A stretch of 64,000 nt of DNA from Rhodococcus sp. OK519 (GTDB lineage Bacteria; Actinomycetota; Actinomycetes; Mycobacteriales; Mycobacteriaceae): assembly GCF_003051005.1 (NCBI RefSeq), contig NZ_QAOW01000002.1:481462-545461 (forward strand), read 5' to 3'. A program made the position numbers and the translations under genes. Below the pieces are notes generated by a model. It made no database searches and was not told the origin of the DNA. It was given only the letters and a program-made list of their open reading frames with translations. Shown in pieces: positions 57,194 through 64,000 of this stretch (position 1 is the first letter of the stretch; every line of letters begins with the position of its first letter).

Positions 57194-58294
57194 TCAACCC
57201 AGGTCTTCCCACCAGGACTTTCGGTCCAGCGGACGGAGCGCGTCCACCCGTTGACCGATCATCGGCACCGTCATCGCGACCCCCGCGTCCGCGGCGGCGT
57301 CGGACAGCCGGGTGATCGGCTCGCCCCACGGGTGGAACGCCAGGTTGAACGTGGCCCAGTGGATCGGGATCAGGAGCGCGCCACCGATGTCGAGATGGGT
57401 GCGAACCGCTTCCTCGGGGTTCATGTGGATGTCGGGCCAGCGCTCGTCGTACGCGCCCACCGGTAGCAGCGTGACGTCGAACGGACCGTACCGGCGACCG
57501 AGATCCGCGAAGCGCGGCGTGTAGCCGGAGTCACCGCCGAAGAACACCCTGTGCCGCGGTCCGGCGATCACCCACGACGCCCACAGCGTGGTGTCGCGGG
57601 CCAACCCGCGGCCAGAGAAGTGCCGGGCCTCGGTGCACGTGAGGGTCACCCCGTTCACGTCGGCCGCCTCGTCCCAATCCAGTTCGACGATGCGGTCGTC
57701 GGGCACGTTCCATCGTCGCAGGTGTGCCCCGACCCCGATCGGCACCACGAAGACGGCGTCCTGAGTGCGCGTGAGCCCGGCGACGGTCGCCTGATCGAGG
57801 TGGTCGTAGTGGTCGTGCGAGATGACGACCGCGTCGATGGGCGGCAGGTCGGCCAACGCCAGCGGCACAGGGTGCATCCGAGCCGGCCCCACGACGGCGG
57901 AAGGCGAGACCCGCTCGCTCCAGACAGGATCCACCAGCACCCGGCGGCCGTCGATCTCGATCAGCACACTCGAGTGCCCGAACCACGTCGTCGCCAGATC
58001 CCCTGCCTCGGCTGGAGCCAACGGGGTGGCGAGCGGAATCGTCCGCCGCGGACGCCCGATGCTCCCACGGGTGATGAGGGCCTTCGCGAGCCCCGACTGG
58101 GACCCTGCGGGCAGCGACGAACTGGGGTCTGAATTATGGAAACGGCTGTCCCGGTAGCGCGGTGACGATTCCGCGTAGGGCTCGATCGCCGCACGCGACG
58201 CGCCGAGTGCGGGCAGCGTCCCCCAGGCGGCGCGTGCCACCCAGCCTGCACCGGCGGCCGCCGCCGCAACGAGCACTCCCCTGCCGATCATCAT
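57194..58294 (-). CDS. Metallo-beta-lactamase-fold hydrolase, NAPE-PLD/UlaG-like
   Basis: A short hydrophobic N-terminus (GRGVLVAAAAAGAGWVARAA) may be a signal or membrane anchor. The MBL fold shows TWFGHSSVLIEIDGRRVLVD, the metal motif VVISHDHYDHLDQATV (HxHxDH), TEARHFSGRGLARD, the bridging Asp in RVFFGGDSGYTP and a late His in LLIPIHWATFNLAFHPW. This set is that of the N-acyl-phosphatidylethanolamine phospholipase D/UlaG branch, acting on phosphodiesters or lactones. ATG 58294 follows AGGAAGAGGACCG. It is convergent with the GH3 gene. Confidence 0.82.
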   Translation of the reverse strand: MMIGRGVLVAAAAAGAGWVARAAWGTLPALGASRAAIEPYAESSPRYRDSRFHNSDPSSSLPAGSQSGLAKALITRGSIGRPRRTIPLATPLAPAEAGDLATTWFGHSSVLIEIDGRRVLVDPVWSERVSPSAVVGPARMHPVPLALADLPPIDAVVISHDHYDHLDQATVAGLTRTQDAVFVVPIGVGAHLRRWNVPDDRIVELDWDEAADVNGVTLTCTEARHFSGRGLARDTTLWASWVIAGPRHRVFFGGDSGYTPRFADLGRRYGPFDVTLLPVGAYDERWPDIHMNPEEAVRTHLDIGGALLIPIHWATFNLAFHPWGEPITRLSDAAADAGVAMTVPMIGQRVDALRPLDRKSWWEDLG

Positions 58295-58321
58295 CGGTCC
58301 TCTTCCTGTCGACCTGTCCAC

Positions 58322-59053
58322 CTACCGGCCCCGGAAGTCCGGTGCGCGCTTTTCCATGCGGGCCGCCCGCGCCTCCTGTGCGTCGTCGCTGCCCCACGCC
58401 GCGTAGAGCGCGGCGAGTTGTTCCTCCGTCTGCGCCTCGCGCGTGCCGTCGTCGTTGAAGACCAGCTTGAGATGGCGCAACGACAGCGGTGCGAGTTCCG
58501 AGATGGCGCGCGCCCATTCCTGCGCAGTCACGAGGTCACCGAACTTGTTGGCCAGCCCGCGCGCAAATGCCTCTTCGGCCGAGATGGTCTCGGCGCCGAG
58601 CAGCATCGTTCGCGCCGGTCCGCCACCGACGAGCGCCACCAGTCGGCGCACCGTCCACTTGTCCACGGTGATGCCGAGTTTCGCCGCAGGAACCCCGAAC
58701 CGCGCCTCGGGCGCGACGACGCGAAGGTCCGACGCGAGCGCCAACTGGGTACCGGCGCCGATCGCGGGCCCGTTGATCGCAGCGATGACGGGAACCGGGA
58801 TCGAATCGATCGTTTGCAGCATCCCCAGGAGGTGGTCGGTGAAGCCTTCGGCGTAGACGTCCCCGGACAAGTCGGCACCTGCGCAGAACGCGGTGCCCTG
58901 ACCGGTCAGCACGATCACACGGGCCTCGTCCGCGACCGCCTTCTCGAGCGCCTCACGCAACGCGATGCACAATTCGGTGTTGAGGGCGTTGCGGCGCTCC
59001 GGGCGCTGCAACTCGAGGGTGACGACATGGCCGTCACGGCTGGTCCCGATCAT
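58322..59053 (-). CDS. Enoyl-CoA hydratase/isomerase family protein
   Basis: The 243-residue crotonase-fold enzyme has the oxyanion-hole segments FCAGADLSGDVY (CAGADL, about residue 65) and AAINGPAIGAGTQLALASDL (GPAIGAG, about 105). The hydratase Glu at the second catalytic position is not obvious: the text reads FGVPAAKLGITVDKWTVRRL where hydratases usually have a Glu-x-x-x-G. Isomerase or hydrolase activity is possible. ATG 59053 (MIGTSRDGHVVTLELQ). It lies 27 bases upstream of the MBL gene on the same strand. Confidence 0.82.
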   Translation of the reverse strand: MIGTSRDGHVVTLELQRPERRNALNTELCIALREALEKAVADEARVIVLTGQGTAFCAGADLSGDVYAEGFTDHLLGMLQTIDSIPVPVIAAINGPAIGAGTQLALASDLRVVAPEARFGVPAAKLGITVDKWTVRRLVALVGGGPARTMLLGAETISAEEAFARGLANKFGDLVTAQEWARAISELAPLSLRHLKLVFNDDGTREAQTEEQLAALYAAWGSDDAQEARAARMEKRAPDFRGR

Positions 59054-59221
59054 GTGGCTCCACTCGCTTTCTCGGGTGCGGGCCCGTCCCGTTGACGGGT
59101 CCCCGCGGGTGCGCTCCGAACAGTACCTGTGACGGAGCATCCACAGACACGCCTAGTTCGATGGAACAACCGATACGTCGGCAGCGTTGCGGCAGATTCA
59201 GGCTATACAGATCGGAGCGGC

Positions 59222-60292
59222 ATGGACACCGAGCTCGAGGTGGTCGTGATCGGCGCGGGGCAGGCCGGGCTGTCCACCGCGTACCACTTGCGCCGCCACG
59301 GTCTGGATCCCGAGTCCGACTTCGTGGTGCTCGACCACGCACCCGGCCCCGGCGGGGCGTGGCAGTTCCGGTGGCCGTCGCTCACGCTGCAGACCGTCAA
59401 CGGCGTCCACGACCTCCCGGGTATGCCATTCGCCGAGACACTCGGCCCGGGCGTGGATGCGGTGCGGGCGGCCGATGCCGTGCCGCACTATTACGGGCTC
59501 TACGAGAAGCGCTTCGACCTGCCGGTTCACCGCCCGGTGCACGTATCGATGGTGGGCGATCGCGCCGAACGACTGGCCGTCGAGACCTCCGAGGGGACGT
59601 TCCTGGCACGAGGACTGGTCAACGCGACCGGAACCTGGGAACGCCCGTTCGTCCCGTCCGTCCCCGGCGCCGAGCGGTTTGCCGGGCGACAGCTGCACAC
59701 CCGCGACTACCGCACCGCGCAGGAATTCGAAGACGAGCACGTGATCGTCGTCGGCGGCGGGATCTCGGCGGTGCAGTTGCTCGACGAGATCTCCTGCGTC
59801 ACGAGCACCACGTGGGTGACCCGCCGCGAGCCGCAGTTCCGGGAGAAGCCGTTCACCCCCGATGTGGGACGGGACGCCGTCGCAATCGTCGAGGACCGGG
59901 TCCGACGCGGGCTGCCACCCGGCTCGGTGGTGTCGGTGACCGGTTTGCCGGTCACGCCGGCGATCCGGGCCGCGCGGGAACGTGGTGTCCTGCACCGGTT
60001 GCCGATGTTCTCCGAGATCACCGAGACCGGCGTCCGGTGGGCTGACGGCTCCGAGCAGACTGCGGACGTCATCCTGTGGTGCACCGGATTTCGCTCGTCC
60101 CTCGACCATCTGGCACCGCTCCGGCTGCGCGGCGCCGGAGGGGGCATCACCATGACGGGCCGACTCGCAACGCAGGTGGCCGCCGACCCGCGTGTGCATC
60201 TCGTGGGCTACGGACCATCGGCGTCGACGGTGGGCGCCAACCGAGCGGGACGCGCCGCCGCACGGGAGTTGACGCAGTTCCTGAATCGGTGA
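59222..60292 (+). CDS. FAD-dependent monooxygenase/oxidoreductase (CzcO-like)
   Basis: The 356-residue protein binds FAD through VVVIGAGQAGLSTAYHL (GxGxxG, about residue 7) and NADPH through HVIVVGGGISAVQLLDE (about 175). LVNATGTWERPF and ILWCTGFRSSLDHL are the ATG motifs of flavin monooxygenases. The full FMO identifying motif (FxGxxxHxxx) is represented by ERFAGRQLHTRDYRT. It resembles single-component CzcO-type or Baeyer-Villiger-like enzymes. The substrate is unknown. ATG 59222 follows GGAGCGGC. It is divergent from the enoyl-CoA hydratase gene. Confidence 0.83.
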   Translation: MDTELEVVVIGAGQAGLSTAYHLRRHGLDPESDFVVLDHAPGPGGAWQFRWPSLTLQTVNGVHDLPGMPFAETLGPGVDAVRAADAVPHYYGLYEKRFDLPVHRPVHVSMVGDRAERLAVETSEGTFLARGLVNATGTWERPFVPSVPGAERFAGRQLHTRDYRTAQEFEDEHVIVVGGGISAVQLLDEISCVTSTTWVTRREPQFREKPFTPDVGRDAVAIVEDRVRRGLPPGSVVSVTGLPVTPAIRAARERGVLHRLPMFSEITETGVRWADGSEQTADVILWCTGFRSSLDHLAPLRLRGAGGGITMTGRLATQVAADPRVHLVGYGPSASTVGANRAGRAAARELTQFLNR

Positions 60293-60302
60293 GGGGCGGG
60301 GT

Positions 60303-61658
60303 TCAGCCGTCGGACTTGATGATCGGCGGCATTTCGTAGCTGCCGTCGAGCACCGCCTGATCGGGAATGTACATGCGCAGCAACGGCCGGAACGCTCCGG
60401 TCGGTGTCGGCAGCCAGTTGGCTCGAGTCGCCGGATCCGACGGCTCGGTGGCGCTCAGGGTCAGCGTGAGTGAACCGTCGTCGCTGTAGACGAGTCCGGG
60501 TGTGCGATCTCCGATCGAGTACCGCCCGATCGGGTTCGACACCAGATAGAAGTGCGGCATGCTGTACATCGTGATCGACCAGAATGCGTCGACGGGCGGT
60601 GTGGGCGCGAACGTGATCGTGTACGAGTGGTCGCCGCTCAACTGGTCACCGTCGGAGTCGGTGTAGATCTGACTGTACGCGGCCTCGTAGCCGTGGTTGC
60701 CCCAGAGCCCACCCATCGCCGCGGCGGCACGCACACCGATTGCTTTGGCGCGGTCCGATATTCGCCACTCCGGACTGTCGATCGTGCCGATCTCGAAAAA
60801 GTCGTCGTTGTAGTCGAAGATGTGGAACGCCTGGTGCCAGCCGTTCACCACTGCAGAGTCCGCTCCGGACTTCAGCGCCTCCTCCACTGCGGCCCTCCCC
60901 TGCGCCGCACCCTCCACAAGGATCTTCGCGAGATCGGGATCCGCGTTCGCGTACGGCGACTTCCCTGATTCGAGCAGGCCCAGCGGGGCGAACGCCTGCT
61001 GCAGCGCGACATCCCGCGGCGCCGGCGGGAATGCCTGCAAGTAGATCCGCAGCTGTTCCCAGAACAGAAGATCCTCGGGCACTGCGGGATCCGGCTCGGG
61101 AAGCCCCTCCGGATCGCTGATGCCGAGCGGTGTCAGCACAGTCTGGTCCTGCAACTTCTGCACCCGCGGCAGGTCGTCGACACCGTCGCAGGCCCAGCGC
61201 CCGACGATCGAGACGATGGTGGTCGAGCAGTGGACCGCGGTCGCGTCCGGCGGCAACTCGCCCGGCCATCCGGGCGGCACCAGCACGTAGATCCCGGCGA
61301 ACGTGCCGGTTGCGCGCTTACCGATGTACGCGAAGTTGTTGGTCCAGGCGTCGACGAACTGCAGAACGAAGTAGGCGTCCGATGTGTCGGGAACGGACAG
61401 CAGCAGGGGCCCGACGCTCAGGTCCAACTGCGCCATCGAGTACACCGTGTCGTTGTTGATCGACACGAACGTATCTTCCGGCCCGGCCAGATTCGCTGCA
61501 TGACTGAAGGAATTGAACGGTGCCGCCGCATTCGCCCCGACGCCCGTCGTGACGAATCGCTGGACCTGCGACAGATTGAACACCGGGGCGAAACCGTAAA
61601 CGAACGCCTTGACGGCCGACTCCACGCTGACTGCCGAATCACCACTCGGAGGGGTCAT
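60303..61658 (-). CDS. DUF1254/DUF1214 domain protein
   Basis: The 451-residue protein has an N-terminal DUF1254 (AFVYGFAPVFNLSQVQRF, NNDTVYSMAQLDLSVGPLLL, YFVLQFVDAWTNNFAYIG) and a C-terminal DUF1214 (GDHSYTITFAPTPPVDAFWS, SMPHFYLVSNPIGRYSIGDR, TRANWLPTPTGAFRPLLRMY). These paired domains form a jellyroll-like protein widespread in bacteria whose reaction is not known. No clear signal peptide is seen. ATG 61658 gives MTPPSGDSAVSVESAVKAF. It is convergent with the FMO gene. Confidence 0.83.
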   Translation of the reverse strand: MTPPSGDSAVSVESAVKAFVYGFAPVFNLSQVQRFVTTGVGANAAAPFNSFSHAANLAGPEDTFVSINNDTVYSMAQLDLSVGPLLLSVPDTSDAYFVLQFVDAWTNNFAYIGKRATGTFAGIYVLVPPGWPGELPPDATAVHCSTTIVSIVGRWACDGVDDLPRVQKLQDQTVLTPLGISDPEGLPEPDPAVPEDLLFWEQLRIYLQAFPPAPRDVALQQAFAPLGLLESGKSPYANADPDLAKILVEGAAQGRAAVEEALKSGADSAVVNGWHQAFHIFDYNDDFFEIGTIDSPEWRISDRAKAIGVRAAAAMGGLWGNHGYEAAYSQIYTDSDGDQLSGDHSYTITFAPTPPVDAFWSITMYSMPHFYLVSNPIGRYSIGDRTPGLVYSDDGSLTLTLSATEPSDPATRANWLPTPTGAFRPLLRMYIPDQAVLDGSYEMPPIIKSDG

Positions 61659-61727
61659 GTCGCACATTCCACCACCGACATCCCTCTTGCGTTAGCGATA
61701 CGCCGACATTGGGTTCATCATGGTCTG

Positions 61728-62207
61728 GTGACCGATTTCCCGGAGTGGGCCCGCCCCCTCGATCTGGCGCCGCATCCCGAAGGCGGCTGGTATCGCGAGA
61801 CCTGGCGCAGTGACATCGAATTGCCCGGCGTCGCACTGCCCAACATGTTCGGGGGCGCGCGTGCGGCCGGGACCTCGATCCTGTTCCTGCTCGAAGCCGG
61901 GCAGCAGTCGGCGTGGCACGCGGTGCGTGGCAGCGAGATCTGGTTCCACCATCGCGGCAGCCCCATCCTGCTCGAGATCGCCGGCGACGGCGACGCTCCG
62001 GGCACCGTCTCGACCTTCATCGTCGGACCGGACGTCGAAGCCGGCCATAGCCCCCAGGTCGTCGTGCCACCGTGTCACTGGCAGCGGGCGCGGCCGGTGG
62101 GCGACGAGGCTGGACTGGTGAGCTGCGTCGTCGTACCGGGCTTCGATTTCGCCGACTTCCGGCTCGAAGGCCAGGAGTATCCGATGCCGTCGCCGGCGCA
62201 GTTCTGA
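61728..62207 (+). CDS. DUF985 cupin protein
   Basis: The 159-residue protein begins VTDFPEWARPLDLAPHPEGG and is a cupin: HPEGGWYRETWRSD is the DUF985 signature, SILFLLEAGQQSAWHAVRGS and EIWFHHRGSPILLEI give the metal-binding His/Glu set, and VVPPCHWQRARPVGD has the second cupin motif. Relatives include plant and yeast proteins of unknown enzymatic role. GTG 61728 is the start. It is divergent from the DUF1254 gene by 69 bases. Confidence 0.83.
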   Translation: MTDFPEWARPLDLAPHPEGGWYRETWRSDIELPGVALPNMFGGARAAGTSILFLLEAGQQSAWHAVRGSEIWFHHRGSPILLEIAGDGDAPGTVSTFIVGPDVEAGHSPQVVVPPCHWQRARPVGDEAGLVSCVVVPGFDFADFRLEGQEYPMPSPAQF

Positions 62208-62220
62208 CCGGTGACGCGTG

Positions 62221-62640
62221 TCAGGCGTGGACGCTGTCTGCGAGGAGAGTTCTGAAATCGGGAGCGAGTTCTACTGTTTCGCCGCCATTGTCGTGATCGG
62301 CGAGGCGAACGCGTCCGTCGGCGGCGATCCAGATCGGATTGCCCGATCCGTCGTCGGCGATGACGACACCGTCGACAAGGGTTCCGTAGGCCTCACGAGC
62401 CCAGGCGGTCAGCTCGATACTGCTCTCACGACCGAGGATCGACGCGTTGTCCCACGCGTGAACGGGCACACCCACGAAACAGCCGCCCCAACGGCCGACG
62501 AACTCCTCGTAGTCCACGTCCGGGGCCAGGCCCAGAGCGCCCAGTCCGCTGCGGAGTTCGTCGGAGGGGATGGGCCGACCGGAACCATACGTGGCCACCG
62601 CACGTTCGATGCGCGCGACGAGTTCAGCACCGAGAGCCAT
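62221..62640 (-). CDS. SMI1/KNR4 (SUKH)-like protein
   Basis: The 139-residue protein begins MALGAELVARIERAVATYGS and has the SUKH pattern: an N-terminal helix pair, LGLAPDVDYEEFVGRWGGCF with the conserved W/G motif, a central GVPVHAWDNASILG, and strand-rich text with VVIADDGSGNPIWIAADGRV. SUKH proteins are often immunity proteins against polymorphic toxins, but isolated copies are common. No toxin gene is adjacent. Confidence 0.72.
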   Translation of the reverse strand: MALGAELVARIERAVATYGSGRPIPSDELRSGLGALGLAPDVDYEEFVGRWGGCFVGVPVHAWDNASILGRESSIELTAWAREAYGTLVDGVVIADDGSGNPIWIAADGRVRLADHDNGGETVELAPDFRTLLADSVHA

Positions 62641-62760
62641 ACGCCGATCCTATGGCCTGTGAGCGCACTCTCCGTGAGGCATCAACATACGAGGCCGGTC
62701 TCGTACTAGGCACGTCCCCTTGGTCGTTCGACCGAATTCCTGCGCACCGAATCTCTCTGC

Positions 62761-63384
62761 TCAGTCTCGCCAGACCGACTTGTACTCGTACCAGGGCCCG
62801 CCGAGGTCGGTGGACGAGAAGTCGTCGAACCCCGAGGGTTCTCCGTTGGGTGAGTACACCCATCCGGTGCTGGTCCCGAAGCCGAGCCAAGGCTCTTCCC
62901 GGAAGTAGACCTCGCTGTCACGGCCCTCGAACACCCGGGAGATGTCGAACCGGCCGATCTCGACGTTCTCCCGGGCGCGATCGGAACCCGGGCTCGCAAG
63001 GAGCTCCCGCGCCACCTGCTCGAACTCCGGACGCATCTCGTCGAACGGTGTCGGCGGCACGGCAGCACCGAGAACGACGGCGCCCAGCACGATCAGCGGA
63101 GCCAGGAGGATCCACCACGACCATCGACGTTCTTCGACGACGAAGATCAGCGTGCGGATCGCCCACACCAGCCCCAATACACCGAGCGCCAGCAGCGCGC
63201 CGGCGAAGAAGAGGAATGGCTCGGCCCATTGGAAGCTGCCGAATCGGGACGGCCACAGACCGTAGTGGAGGCAGAACAGGAGACCGACGGGAAGAGCCGT
63301 CAGGATCGCGACGATCGGGCCCGGAGGGTTGTATTTTCTGTTGAAACCCGCCCGCTTCACATCAGCAGCCCTCTGATCCCCCAT
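62761..63384 (-). CDS. Hypothetical membrane protein with extracytoplasmic domain
   Basis: The 207-residue protein has about three membrane helices (PPGPIVAILTALPVGLLFCL, FLFFAGALLALGVLGLVWAI, WILLAPLIVLGAVVLGAAV), then an acidic soluble domain of about 95 residues (EQVARELLASPGSDRAREN, DSEVYFREEPWLGFGTSTGW). No family is recognised. ATG 63384 lies 9 bases after the apparent restored stop of the upstream gene, so the two were probably an operon. Confidence 0.65.
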   Translation of the reverse strand: MGDQRAADVKRAGFNRKYNPPGPIVAILTALPVGLLFCLHYGLWPSRFGSFQWAEPFLFFAGALLALGVLGLVWAIRTLIFVVEERRWSWWILLAPLIVLGAVVLGAAVPPTPFDEMRPEFEQVARELLASPGSDRARENVEIGRFDISRVFEGRDSEVYFREEPWLGFGTSTGWVYSPNGEPSGFDDFSSTDLGGPWYEYKSVWRD

Positions 63385-63393
63385 TCCGACAAC

Positions 63394-63704
63394 CTAGCCG
63401 GACCTATCGGAGAGGCATCCCGCGCTGACGGTTCCGACCGCCGCAAACAGGTACGTCGGGGCATACAGGAAGTAGCGCATCTGCACGAGTCCACCAAGGA
63501 GGAGCACAGCCATGCCAAGTACATGCTCTTCTCGGAGCGCTCCCGTAACTCACCCAGCGCGATAGCTGCGATCACCGCCAGCGCAAACGGCAAGCAGTAG
63601 CAGCGCATCGCGAAATCGGGCAGCGATTCACGAGCTCCCCGAAACGGAATGACGGCGAGGACTCCAGTCAGAAGCCCGATAGTGCCGTAGATTGCCGGTC
63701 GCAC
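63394..63704 (-). pseudogene. Membrane protein gene with an apparent frameshift
   Basis: GTG 63704 follows GAAGGGGCTTCT. The first frame encodes two membrane helices (RPAIYGTIGLLTGVLAVIPF and CYCLPFALAVIAAIALGELR) and then turns into Cys/Arg-rich text with a stop at 63357, inside the next gene. A second frame picks up near 63520 with MAVLLLGGLVQMRYFLYAPT and YLFAAVGTVSAGCLSDRSG and stops at 63394, just before the next gene. The change of hydrophobic coding from one frame to the other points to a one-base insertion or deletion near 63515-63535. It may be a mutation or a sequencing error. Confidence 0.6.
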
Positions 63705-63744
63705 AGAAGCCCCTTCACGTTGACGCACGAGAACCCCATTGACT

Positions 63745-63758
63745 CGAACACTAGTTCG
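63745..63758. promoter_or_regulatory. LexA (SOS) box
   Basis: CGAAC-ACTA-GTTCG matches the actinobacterial/Bacillus-type SOS box, CGAAC-N4-GTTC(G), with perfect arms. It lies 15 bases before the ATG of the HNH gene, so it would cover that promoter. Confidence 0.8.
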
Positions 63759-63773
63759 AACTAAACTCGAGGC

Positions 63774-64000
63774 ATGGATCCGGGGGGAATCATCGAACCA
63801 AGCGCAGCGCTATCGCTGAACGCCGACGACGCGCGCCGTCTCCCCGAGGCGCAGATGTTGCAGTCCACTCTCGACATCTCACACGAGATCGAGCGCCTGG
63901 AAGCATTGCGTGTCACCATGGTCGCCGAGATCGACCAACGGCCAGTCTCATTCGACACCCTCGGGTTTCGCAGCGTCAAACTGTGGCTCGCCGCGAACAC
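63774..64000 (+). CDS. 13E12-type DUF222/HNH endonuclease, 3' end outside window
   Basis: The visible 75 residues (MDPGGIIEPSAALSLNADDA) match the N-terminus of DUF222 proteins: ISHEIERLEALRVTMVAEID, then FDTLGFRSVKLWLAAN, the typical first helices with the Gly-Phe-x-Ser-x-x-x-Trp-Leu stretch. The full family has a C-terminal HNH nuclease, which would lie beyond the window. In mycobacteria several of these 13E12-repeat genes are in the LexA regulon, agreeing with the SOS box directly upstream. The family is often multi-copy and mobile-looking in actinobacteria. Confidence 0.8.
   Translation, partial: MDPGGIIEPSAALSLNADDARRLPEAQMLQSTLDISHEIERLEALRVTMVAEIDQRPVSFDTLGFRSVKLWLAAN

Overview
The window is high-GC actinobacterial DNA, most likely from Rhodococcus or a close relative in the Mycobacteriales. 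Supporting signs are GTG/TTG starts behind strong purine-rich ribosome binding sites, a Pol-PE-Lig LigD, a WhiB-like phage protein, a CtpE-type ATPase, a 13E12-type HNH gene behind a LexA box, and an endoglycoceramidase-like GH5 enzyme of the kind best known from rhodococci. The genus is an inference from gene content.

Bases 1 to about 15,953 are the right end of a prophage. Its early genes run leftward as a chain of small genes joined by 4-base ATGA/GTGA overlaps. They include a Cas4/RecB-like nuclease, an Erf annealing protein, a WhiB-like protein, zinc-finger proteins, an HNH protein, a replication protein, a DnaB/RepA-like helicase, SSB, a C5 DNA methyltransferase and a resolvase-like nuclease. 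A divergent switch at 13.46-13.59 kb separates a Cro-like gene and an excisionase (leftward) from a repressor, an ImmA-type protease and a tyrosine integrase (rightward). The phage ends in the 3' half of a tRNA-Arg(CCT), so this is one attachment junction. Structural genes and the other junction lie left of the window.

Bases 16-25 kb are host genes: a MaoC dehydratase, small unknown proteins including a convergent paralogous pair, a lone MerR DNA-binding domain, LigD, a solute-binding lipoprotein, and an LCAD-like acyl-CoA dehydrogenase divergent from a TetR gene with matching palindromes at both ends.

Bases 26.7-36.6 kb hold a divergent catabolic cluster around an AraC-type regulator. Leftward are an NADPH:quinone-type oxidoreductase, a TauD dioxygenase, a beta-keto acid cleavage enzyme (BKACE), an RBBP9-like hydrolase and an acyl-CoA synthetase. 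Rightward are the regulator, a carboxymuconolactone-decarboxylase-like protein, an MFS transporter and both subunits of a 3-oxoacid CoA-transferase. BKACE enzymes release acetoacetate, which the CoA-transferase could activate, so the set reads as a complete pathway for an unidentified beta-keto acid precursor. I consider this the best candidate for undescribed biology here.

Bases 36.7-48.8 kb hold a von Willebrand factor protein, an SRPBCC protein, two sodium:solute symporters with small membrane partners, a D-aminoacylase-like amidohydrolase, a Rieske ferredoxin, a LytS/LytTR two-component system and a secreted lipase. Two LytTR-like boxes lie upstream of the first symporter operon. Bases 48.8-64 kb hold a Na+/H+ antiporter, a thioesterase, a butyrolactone-receptor-like TetR next to a near-perfect operator, CtpE, a GH3 glucosidase, an MBL hydrolase, an enoyl-CoA hydratase, a flavin monooxygenase, a DUF1254/DUF1214 protein, a cupin, a SUKH protein, a membrane protein, an apparently frameshifted membrane gene, and the start of an SOS-controlled HNH gene.
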